Source: Tannerella sp.
GTDB lineage: Bacteria > Bacteroidota > Bacteroidia > Bacteroidales > Tannerellaceae
Direction: 5' to 3'
Length of the DNA stretch: 5,349 nt
NCBI GenBank assembly: GCA_031259505.1
Contig: JAIRLL010000036.1
Coordinates: 1-5,349 of the forward strand
The translations under genes and the position numbers were made by a program. The notes under the pieces are model-generated. The model did not search any database. It saw nothing but the letters and a program-made list of their open reading frames with translations, and had not been told where the DNA came from. Positions 1-5,349 of the stretch are shown piece after piece. The first letter of the stretch is position 1, and each line of letters begins with the position of its first letter.

Positions 1-140
1 TGCTACCCTGTAATGCGACAATCGAATCTGCGCCAGGTCAGGAGTTCTGAAGTTATTAGCGTTAAACTTCCATTTTCTTGACGATTCCAATGCACAATAC
101 ATGACCGCGTGAAGTATAACAGTCAATCAACATAAGCGCG
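1..140. other. Window-edge intergenic stretch, no supportable gene
   Basis: I see no recognisable gene, tRNA or RNA structure here. Two short frames run off the left edge. On the minus strand a frame starts with ATG at 102-100 and stays open for 34 codons to position 1. On the plus strand, frame 1 is open from position 1 to a TGA at 79-81 (26 codons) and could be the tail of a gene convergent with mutS2. Neither translation resembles a family I know. The DNA is more AT-rich than the genes in this window, so chance frames are the simplest reading. Sequence to the left of the window would settle it. Confidence 0.4.
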
Positions 141-195
141 CTTCGAACACACTTCGAACACACTTCGAAGGAAGTCCGAAGGAAGTCCGGACGAA
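141..195. repeat. Drifting 11-bp tandem repeat, five units
   Basis: Five consecutive 11-bp units can be read: CTTCGAACACA (141-151), the same again (152-162), CTTCGAAGGAA (163-173), GTCCGAAGGAA (174-184) and GTCCGGACGAA (185-195). Adjacent units differ at zero, three, two and two positions, while the outer units differ much more, so the array drifts stepwise. The core of units 1 to 3 is the palindrome TTCGAA, unit 4 has TCCGAA and unit 5 has the palindrome TCCGGA. The cores are 11 bp apart, close to one helical turn. The array lies 82 bp beyond the mutS2 stop, in its likely 3' untranslated or intergenic region. It has no direct repeats or spacers of CRISPR type. Its function is unknown. Confidence 0.85.
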
Positions 196-277
196 AAGGG
201 GCGGGGAGTTAAGTTTAGATGGAATATTTTTACTTAAAATATATAAATCGAAGAATCGGGGCGTATCCGTCATCTTT

Positions 278-2740
278 CTATTCCAGATCCACGACCGTGA
301 TGCCGGCGCCTCCGAAGCGCACGTCTTCGTCCTGCACGCGCCTGACGCCGGGGGTAGATTGCAGATAGTTCCGTATCAGTTCGCGCAGGATGCCGGCGCC
401 CGTTCCGTGCAGGATACGCACCCGTCCGGCTGCCGTCTGTATGGCATCGTCGATAAAGTAGACGACTGCCTGCAGGGCTTCTTTGCCTCTCATGCCGCGC
501 ACGTCGATGTCCTGTTTGAAATGCAGTTTTTTCTCGTACATGCTGTCGGCCATCCGGCTGCCGGCTGTCGTGCTTTTGACGGCATCTTTACGGACTTGCG
601 AGGGGCTGACTTTTTCGAGCTGCGCAATCTTGACGGTGCTCTTTATCATCCCGAACGCAATCACTGCCTGCCTGTCGTCCAGTTCGAGCACGGCGCCGAC
701 GGCCTGCTGCCCTTTGATGCGGACGGCGTCGCGGACGGCCAGCGTCGCGCTGTCAGTTGCGGGATGTTTGCCGTCGGGCTTTGCGGTTTGTTTTTGGGCG
801 ACCGGTTTTTTGCGTTTTTTCTTCGTCTGCCGGGCAGGGGCGTCGGGCGCTTCTTCCTGCACGGACGTTTTGAACTCGTCCAGTTCCCTGCGCGCGGATT
901 TTGTACGTTCCTTTTCGGCCTGCGCCTCCCTGATTTCGCGGATGGTCTGTTCGATTCGGGCATTGGCTTCGGTGACAATCTGTTTTGCCTCTGCTTTTGC
1001 CGCATTCAGTATCTCGCGCCGCTGATGGCCGACAGCTTCGATGTCCTGTTCGTAGCGTGCGGTCAACTCTTCCAGCCGCTTTTCCTGACGGCGGATGCTC
1101 TCGCGCTTGTTTTCCCAGTAGCGTTTGTCGCGTGCAATATCCTGCAGATACTTGTCTTTTTCGATGTATCCCGCGCCGGCTCTGTCAGCTGCGTCGGCAA
1201 TCACCTCTTCCGGCAAGCCTGTTTTGCGGGCGATTTCGATGGCAAACGAACTGCCGGGATTGCCGATGGAGAGCTTGAAAAGAGGCTGCATCAGATGGCG
1301 GTCGTAGAGCATGGCGCCGTTGACGAGGCCTTCCGTCTTCTCGGCATACTGCTTGAGGTTGGGATAATGCGTGGTGATGACGCCGAAGCTGCGGTTGCGG
1401 TTGAAGCGTTCCAGCAGGGCTTCAGCAATGGCGCCGCCAATCAGCGGCTCGGTGCCGCCCCCAAACTCGTCGATCAGCAGCAGCGTATCTCCGTCGCTGT
1501 GTTTGACGAAGAACTTCATGTTCGTCAGGTGCGAACTGTATGTGCTCAAGTCGTTTTCGATGCTCTGTTCGTCGCCGATGTCGATAAACAGTTTTTTGAA
1601 CAGTCCGGTTTGCGACCGTTCATGCACCGGTATCATCATTCCGCACTGCAGCATGTACTGCAGCAGGCCGACCGTTTTCAGGCACACCGACTTGCCGCCG
1701 GCGTTCGGCCCGGAGATAATCAGCAGCCGGTTTTCATCGTCCAGTACGATGTCCAGCGGCTCGACCGGCTTGTTTTGTTTCCTGTGCGACAGGTAGAGCA
1801 GCGGGTGCACGGCGTCGCGCCAGTCTATCAGCGGCCGCGCTTCGATACGGGGTTTGATGGCCTGTATGTCGATTGCAAACAGCGCCTTGGCGCGCACGAA
1901 ATCGACCGTCGCCATAAATGCGTACGAATGCAGAATGTCGGGCGTCGAGGGGCGTATCCGGTCGGTCTGTTCCGTCAGAATCCGTACGATTTCGCGCCGT
2001 TCGTCGCTTTCGAGTTCGCGGACGCGGTTGTTGGCTTCGACCACAGCTTCGGGTTCGATGTATACCGTTTTGCCCGAAGCCGATTCGTCGTGCACAATCC
2101 CGCGAATCCTGCGCTTGAACGCAGGCGCGACGGGAATCACCAGCCGGCCGTCGCGCATCGCAGGCGAAGCATCCCTGTCGACAAACCCTTCGGCCTGAGC
2201 CGTGCGCAGGATGCTTTGCAGGCTGCGCGAAATGCCGCCCACCGTCGCGCTGATTTCCCTGCGGATACGCATCAGCGCCTCGGATGCGCTGTCTTTGATT
2301 CTGCCGTACCTGTCCAGGACGGCGTCGATGCTTTGAATCACTTGCGGAAAGACGGGGATATTCCCCGCCAGCGCCGTCAGCGCCGGATAGGCCGTCCGGT
2401 TTTCGTCCGGACGAAAAAAACGGACAATGTCGTAAATCGTCTGCAATGAATGTTTCAGATCAAACAGTTCCTTCTCGTCCAGAAACGTACCCTCCGGCCG
2501 GATGCGTTTCAGCGCCATGCGGAGATCGATATAGTGGTCGGAAGGAAAAGCCTTGTCCCCTTGAAGTATTCGCACAAATTCGTCGGTTTGCCCGATCTGC
2601 TCCGACACGACGTCCTGCCTGTCCGAAAAAGCCATTTCCTCCACGCGCTCTTTTCCCAGCGCGCTCAGGCATTTTTCGCCCACAAGCGTCCTGATTTTGT
2701 CAAAGCCTGTTTTCTGTTCAAAGATTTCCGGATAAATCAC
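278..2740 (-). CDS. mutS2: MutS2 family ATPase with C-terminal Smr domain
   Basis: This is a cytoplasmic MutS2, an 820-residue ABC-type ATPase of usual family length. It lacks the N-terminal mismatch-recognition domain of MutS. Residues 1-300 form the helical core and lever region. The ATPase follows: Walker A GPNAGGKS at 344-351, STYSSHL at 399-405, Walker B LLLIDEFGGGTEP at 420-432 with D424 and E425, and the THY histidine loop at 457-459. A charged coiled coil spans about 520-625. A basic linker (KKKRKKP at 640-646), a KOW-like segment (about 668-712) and an Smr domain (about 738-820; DIDVRG 744-749, HGTGAG 778-783) complete it. The GTG start is chosen because MIYPEIFEQK is the conserved N-terminus and an in-frame TGA lies nine bases upstream. 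MutS2 homologues are linked to anti-recombination (Helicobacter, Thermus) or to splitting of collided ribosomes (Bacillus); which applies here is not visible. The gene follows the PDZ gene by 24 bp, probably in one transcript. The ORF is intact. Confidence 0.96.
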   Translation of the reverse strand: MIYPEIFEQKTGFDKIRTLVGEKCLSALGKERVEEMAFSDRQDVVSEQIGQTDEFVRILQGDKAFPSDHYIDLRMALKRIRPEGTFLDEKELFDLKHSLQTIYDIVRFFRPDENRTAYPALTALAGNIPVFPQVIQSIDAVLDRYGRIKDSASEALMRIRREISATVGGISRSLQSILRTAQAEGFVDRDASPAMRDGRLVIPVAPAFKRRIRGIVHDESASGKTVYIEPEAVVEANNRVRELESDERREIVRILTEQTDRIRPSTPDILHSYAFMATVDFVRAKALFAIDIQAIKPRIEARPLIDWRDAVHPLLYLSHRKQNKPVEPLDIVLDDENRLLIISGPNAGGKSVCLKTVGLLQYMLQCGMMIPVHERSQTGLFKKLFIDIGDEQSIENDLSTYSSHLTNMKFFVKHSDGDTLLLIDEFGGGTEPLIGGAIAEALLERFNRNRSFGVITTHYPNLKQYAEKTEGLVNGAMLYDRHLMQPLFKLSIGNPGSSFAIEIARKTGLPEEVIADAADRAGAGYIEKDKYLQDIARDKRYWENKRESIRRQEKRLEELTARYEQDIEAVGHQRREILNAAKAEAKQIVTEANARIEQTIREIREAQAEKERTKSARRELDEFKTSVQEEAPDAPARQTKKKRKKPVAQKQTAKPDGKHPATDSATLAVRDAVRIKGQQAVGAVLELDDRQAVIAFGMIKSTVKIAQLEKVSPSQVRKDAVKSTTAGSRMADSMYEKKLHFKQDIDVRGMRGKEALQAVVYFIDDAIQTAAGRVRILHGTGAGILRELIRNYLQSTPGVRRVQDEDVRFGGAGITVVDLE
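2400..2417. repeat. 18-bp perfect palindrome inside mutS2
   Basis: TTTTCGTCCGGACGAAAA is its own reverse complement. A further 5-bp pair, GTCCG (2394-2398) with CGGAC (2421-2425), flanks it with a small asymmetric bulge, so the region could form a longer imperfect hairpin in the mutS2 transcript. It encodes the segment FFRPDEN near residues 108-114, in a variable part of the N-terminal core, so the protein probably does not force this sequence. Its right part, GTCCGGACGAAAA, also occurs at 185-197, at the end of the 11-bp repeat. No function is known; chance is possible. Confidence 0.7.
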
Positions 2741-2764
2741 AAAACGTCAAATATTTTTCCTGCA

Positions 2765-4189
2765 TCAGTTCAGTTCAATCGTCTTTTCCGAATAGAAGAC
2801 CGGACGCACCACGATCCTGATGCGTTCGCCGCCGCGGCGGATGTCGAACGTGCAGGACGTGCTTCGCGTCGGATTGACAAACGGCTGGAATGCGTACAGA
2901 TAGGAAAACGCCGTCATGTTGCTGTCCTTCTCAAAGTCTTTCGCTATCCGGGGATATTTGAACGTATCCCAGAACATGCGCCCGACAAAGCCGTTTGCAT
3001 CCGTGAACCTCGTGTCCTTATCTCTGTATTTAAGCGTATTCGTAATAAACTGGCGATAGGCGGCGGTAAATTCCGGGACGGTGTAGTCCATTCGCTTACC
3101 CTCGATTCGCTCAATGATGTCGCGGGGCAGGATGCCGGCTTTGGCCGCAGGCGAATCGGAATCCACGCTTATCACTTCGTTGATCCGGTAGATGTTGTAG
3201 TTGATACCCGTATAGTTGTACGCCTTCTTTGAGAGGATAAACTGGGCGTTGCGGTTATATTTTACATAAGGAAACTGCATGCACATCAGCGGGATATGTA
3301 TCGCGGCATATTCTTCGAGAGAATAGGGAGCGCTCATCAGTTCGTTGGTCTCGCATTCCCACAGCACCCTGCCCGGAACGAACCGCCGGTCGATAAAACG
3401 AATACCCAGTTGCAGCACGTATTCCGCCTCCGACTCGGGCGTCGACGACGAATAGAAGGGAAATTTCACCACCTTGTCGCGCGTAATGTCGTATCTGAAA
3501 ACGGGCGCCTGTTCTTCCGTTGCCCTGCTTTTCCTGAAACTGGGATTCCTGTTGAACGCATAATAAGTATGTATCATAATATCGGGGTTCAGCGCACTGA
3601 CGCTTAAGCCTTTTTTTGTCAGCACGGCCTTCAGCGTTTCGCTGATGACGGATTCGATGTTCGAAATCGATTTGTCGCCTTCCACGACGGAGAAGTCGAA
3701 CGTCTTGAACTGCGAAAAGTCGGTCGCCTCTTCGGTCGTCACAGTGACAAAGGGACAGACAAACAGACGGTCGTGCGTATCCTCCACGCTGTACATCGAA
3801 AAAGCCGTCGCCAGTTGGCTTTCGTTCAGCGACCGGTTCGAATAGCATTCCTTCGTGAGAGGCGTCACTCTTGCCGAGTCGGAAAAATTGCGCACCGTCA
3901 GCACGATGTGACTGTCTTCGGATGCCGTCAGCAGCGAATCGACGTCGTCCATCGCAATATCCGTCACTTTCATGCTGTTGATTTGCTCGATAATGTCATT
4001 TTGCCTGACGCCCGCCCTTTCTGCGGGAGAATCCGGATATACCTTCATAATGACAGGCCTGTCTTTACCCCAGTTCTTATTGTTACTGAACTCGTAGCTG
4101 AACCCCAGGCGGCAACGCATCGCGCTTTCCTGCGCCGGGAGGGCTATCAATACATTTACCAGAATTGCGGCTGAAATTATTTTTCTCAT
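2765..4189 (-). CDS. Exported protein with two PDZ domains flanking a DUF4136-like domain
   Basis: The product has 474 residues. An N-terminal signal peptide (basic MRK, hydrophobic stretch to about residue 18, likely cut near ALPA-QES) has no cysteine for lipidation, so a soluble periplasmic protein is expected. PDZ1 covers about 26-103, with SPAERAGVRQNDIIEQIN at 54-71. The middle (about 157-308) resembles DUF4136: DFSQFKTFDF (157-166), a helix ending in a K-G-L turn, NPDIMIHTYY (201-210), then RFIDRRFVPGRVLWE with a closing FPY. PDZ2 begins near 325, with SPAAKAGILPRDIIERIEG at 346-364; its last strands seem to be 443-463, after an unusually long insert. There is no protease motif such as a Ser-His-Asp triad, so I infer a binding or scaffold role with PDZ domains that take peptide ends. 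The ATG at 4189 is preceded by an A-rich leader and gives a clean signal peptide. It is the first gene of a likely operon with mutS2. PDZ assignment is firm; DUF4136 is moderate; biological role is unknown. Confidence 0.85.
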   Translation of the reverse strand: MRKIISAAILVNVLIALPAQESAMRCRLGFSYEFSNNKNWGKDRPVIMKVYPDSPAERAGVRQNDIIEQINSMKVTDIAMDDVDSLLTASEDSHIVLTVRNFSDSARVTPLTKECYSNRSLNESQLATAFSMYSVEDTHDRLFVCPFVTVTTEEATDFSQFKTFDFSVVEGDKSISNIESVISETLKAVLTKKGLSVSALNPDIMIHTYYAFNRNPSFRKSRATEEQAPVFRYDITRDKVVKFPFYSSSTPESEAEYVLQLGIRFIDRRFVPGRVLWECETNELMSAPYSLEEYAAIHIPLMCMQFPYVKYNRNAQFILSKKAYNYTGINYNIYRINEVISVDSDSPAAKAGILPRDIIERIEGKRMDYTVPEFTAAYRQFITNTLKYRDKDTRFTDANGFVGRMFWDTFKYPRIAKDFEKDSNMTAFSYLYAFQPFVNPTRSTSCTFDIRRGGERIRIVVRPVFYSEKTIELN

Positions 4190-4246
4190 TTTTACGAACT
4201 GTTTTTAATTGACAAAAAAACGGTATCCTTATTTTCAATTTGAGGA

Positions 4247-4254
4247 CAAAGATA
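4247..4254 (-). promoter_or_regulatory. Candidate Bacteroidota -7 box for the PDZ-mutS2 operon
   Basis: Read on the minus strand, this is TATCTTTG, an exact match to the TAnnTTTG -7 word used by the main sigma factor of Bacteroidota. Transcription would start near 4240, giving a leader of about 50 bases before the ATG at 4189. I found no TTTG -33 word at the usual distance upstream, so the call rests on the -7 match and position only. Confidence 0.45.
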
Positions 4255-4262
4255 GCAATATT

Positions 4263-4295
4263 TTTGCCCCCTCGTAATGCTTGGCAAAATATTTG
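4263..4295 (+). promoter_or_regulatory. Candidate grpE-dnaJ promoter
   Basis: A TTTG at 4263-4266 is followed after 21 bp by AATATTTG at 4288-4295, one mismatch from TAnnTTTG. Start of transcription would be near 4302, about 95 bases before the grpE ATG. A competing choice lies just upstream: TATTTTTG at 4259-4266 is a perfect -7 word, but its nearest TTTG (4239-4242) leaves only 16 bp of spacing. I see no CIRCE operator and no sigma-32 type heat-shock promoter in this region. Confidence 0.35.
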
Positions 4296-4397
4296 ATATA
4301 AAGTAACAAAAGAATTATACTTCGAAGGGCATGACACGACGCCCGGACAAGGTATTATGCTTGTGATAATAAATCGAATAAAAAAAACTGATTGAAT

Positions 4398-5012
4398 ATG
4401 AGTAATAAAAGCATGTCGAATACATCTGCGAAAAAACAGGTATCTCAAAAAAAAGAGAAGACAGAAGTGCAGGAAGAATCTGCAAATACGGCGGAAAAGG
4501 AATTGTCGGCTGACAATGTGGCGGACGAGCCTGTCGTGACAGCAGACGAAAAGGCAGACGGAAAAAAAGAAGAAAACATCGAACTCAAGTATGCGGAATT
4601 AAACGATTCCTACTTGCGGCTGATGGCGGAATTTGACAATTACCGTAAACGGACATTACGCGAAAAGGCAGACCTGATCAGGAGCGGAGGCGAATCCGTA
4701 TTGACTAACCTGCTGCCGGTTATCGACGATTTCGAACGCGCGATAAGCAACAGCAGGAATACGGACGACATTGCCGCCATCGTGCAGGGAATAGAATTAA
4801 TATACAACAAATTCACAGCATACCTGTCGCAACAGGGCGTCAAGGCGATAGAAGCCGTCGGAAAACCGTTCGACACGGAACTCTTCGAAGCCATCGCCAC
4901 GATTCCCGCTCCTTCGGACGACAGCAAAGGGATGGTACTGGATTGCATACAAACGGGATATGTCTTAAACGACAAAGTGATAAGACATGCCAAAGTAGTG
5001 GTAGGCGTATAA
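4398..5012 (+). CDS. grpE: Nucleotide exchange factor GrpE
   Basis: GrpE is the dimeric cytoplasmic factor that releases ADP from DnaK, resetting the DnaK-DnaJ chaperone cycle. The product has 204 residues. Residues 1-60 are charged, low-complexity and probably disordered. A long helix for dimer formation follows (about 60-95, with LMAEFDNYRKRTLREK at 75-90), then LLPVIDDFERAI at 105-116. The C-terminal beta domain includes GKPFDTELFEAI (155-166) and GYVLNDKVIRHAKVVVG (187-203). The usual His of the HEA motif is Phe163 here, while the position after the conserved Arg196 is His197. I chose ATG at 4398; a TTG at 4392 would add two residues but is a poorer start, and a further ATG lies at 4413. 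The leader is A-rich without a Shine-Dalgarno sequence. dnaJ follows after 29 bp, a common operon order. Confidence 0.96.
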   Translation: MSNKSMSNTSAKKQVSQKKEKTEVQEESANTAEKELSADNVADEPVVTADEKADGKKEENIELKYAELNDSYLRLMAEFDNYRKRTLREKADLIRSGGESVLTNLLPVIDDFERAISNSRNTDDIAAIVQGIELIYNKFTAYLSQQGVKAIEAVGKPFDTELFEAIATIPAPSDDSKGMVLDCIQTGYVLNDKVIRHAKVVVGV

Positions 5013-5041
5013 AGGCAAATTCTGAATGAAATTAAGAAATC

Positions 5042-5349
5042 ATGACTAAACGAGATTATTACGAAGCGCTGGGCGTGAGCAAAAATGCTTCGATCGACGA
5101 AATAAAGAAGGCATACCGGCAAAAGGCCATACAGTATCATCCGGACAAGAATCCGGGCGACAAGGCAGCGGAAGAGAAGTTTAAGGAAGCGGCGGAAGCT
5201 TACAGCGTGCTGAGCGACGAACAGAAACGCAGCCGCTACGACCAGTTCGGACACGCCGGCGTGGGCGGAGCCTCGCAGGGGGGATTCGGTGGCGGCGGCA
5301 TGACGATGGAAGATATTTTTGCCCAGTTTGGCGACCTTTTCGGAGGCCA
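5042..5349 (+). CDS. dnaJ: Chaperone DnaJ, N-terminal part (cut by window end)
   Basis: DnaJ is the J-domain co-chaperone that delivers unfolded clients to DnaK and stimulates its ATPase. The visible 102 codons hold a full J domain: [16 protein letters not shown] at 2-17, the catalytic HPD at residues 33-35, and [13 protein letters not shown] at 61-73. A Gly/Phe-rich region then starts (GGFGGGG near 80-86), with [12 protein letters not shown] at 91-102, the DIF-type motif of full-length DnaJ. The zinc-binding and C-terminal domains would lie past the window edge, so a type I DnaJ is inferred, not seen. The ATG at 5042 is the only start in frame, since a TAA occurs three codons upstream at 5033-5035. 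It lies 29 bp after grpE and should share its transcript. Confidence 0.95.
   Translation, partial: MTKRDYYEALGVSKNASIDEIKKAYRQKAIQYHPDKNPGDKAAEEKFKEAAEAYSVLSDEQKRSRYDQFGHAGVGGASQGGFGGGGMTMEDIFAQFGDLFGG

Noticed and set aside
141..195. CRISPR array
   Set aside because: The units are 11 bp and directly adjacent, with no unique spacers and no cas genes nearby.
224..242. Hairpin ATATTTT-TACTT-AAAATAT as a mutS2 terminator
   Set aside because: The 7-bp stem is made only of A and T, with no GC pairs and no clear U-run after it on the minus strand. It is too weak to call as an intrinsic terminator, though its position 36 bp past the stop is suitable.
359..2449. A 696-codon plus-strand reading frame antisense to mutS2
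   Set aside because: Its codons lie exactly opposite the mutS2 codons, so a stop would need TTA, CTA or TCA in mutS2. These codons are rare in a GC-biased gene; the frame ends at the single TCA of mutS2 Ser98. The translation resembles no family, while mutS2 is complete and motif-rich.
2450..3232. A 260-codon plus-strand frame opposite the mutS2 start and the PDZ gene end
   Set aside because: It is the same antisense codon-phase effect. Both minus-strand genes share this phase, and the frame ends opposite a TTA leucine codon (Leu319) of the PDZ gene.
4353..4371. TATTAT/ATAATA hairpin in the grpE leader as an RNA thermometer
   Set aside because: A 6-bp A/T stem with a 7-base loop, ending 26 bases before the ATG and not covering the start codon or a ribosome site. 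The evidence is too thin.
5026..5049. Seven-codon ORF (MKLRNHD) overlapping the dnaJ start
   Set aside because: It could act in translational coupling between grpE and dnaJ, but a frame this short with no ribosome site is expected by chance.
4640..5254. A 204-codon minus-strand frame opposite grpE and dnaJ
   Set aside because: It lies wholly opposite two clear conserved genes and its translation shows no recognisable family; it is a shadow frame.

Overview
The window looks like a chromosomal housekeeping segment from a member of the Bacteroidota, most likely the order Bacteroidales. The evidence is a Bacteroidales-style MutS2 start (MIYPEIFEQK.GFDKIR), a Walker B region reading DEFGGGTEP, a GrpE C-terminus reading GYVLNDKVIRHAKVVVG, A-rich leaders without Shine-Dalgarno sequences before the start codons, and TAnnTTTG-type -7 promoter words. 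The coding DNA is moderately GC-rich and the intergenic DNA is AT-rich. Genus cannot be set from this sequence alone.

Layout. Positions 1-277 hold no gene that can be supported; their main feature is a drifting 11-bp tandem repeat (141-195) beyond the 3' end of mutS2. On the minus strand, an exported protein with two PDZ domains around a DUF4136-like region (4189 down to 2765) is followed after 24 bp by mutS2 (2740 down to 278, GTG start). The two are probably co-transcribed. A divergent intergenic region (4190-4397) carries promoter-like words for both directions. On the plus strand, grpE (4398-5012) is followed after 29 bp by dnaJ (5042 onward), which the window edge cuts within its Gly/Phe-rich region.

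How the genes work together. GrpE (nucleotide exchange) and DnaJ (J-domain co-chaperone) are the two partners of DnaK and form a normal chaperone operon. MutS2 is a cytoplasmic ATPase with a C-terminal Smr domain, linked in other bacteria to suppression of recombination or to splitting of collided ribosomes. The PDZ protein should act outside the cytoplasm, so its link with mutS2 is one of co-expression and not an obvious shared pathway.

I found no clear new biological system. The points most worth a second look are the 11-bp repeat with a dyad core in most units, the PDZ-DUF4136-PDZ architecture, and a possible reciprocal His/Phe exchange in GrpE. Very long antisense reading frames over mutS2 are explained by codon bias.
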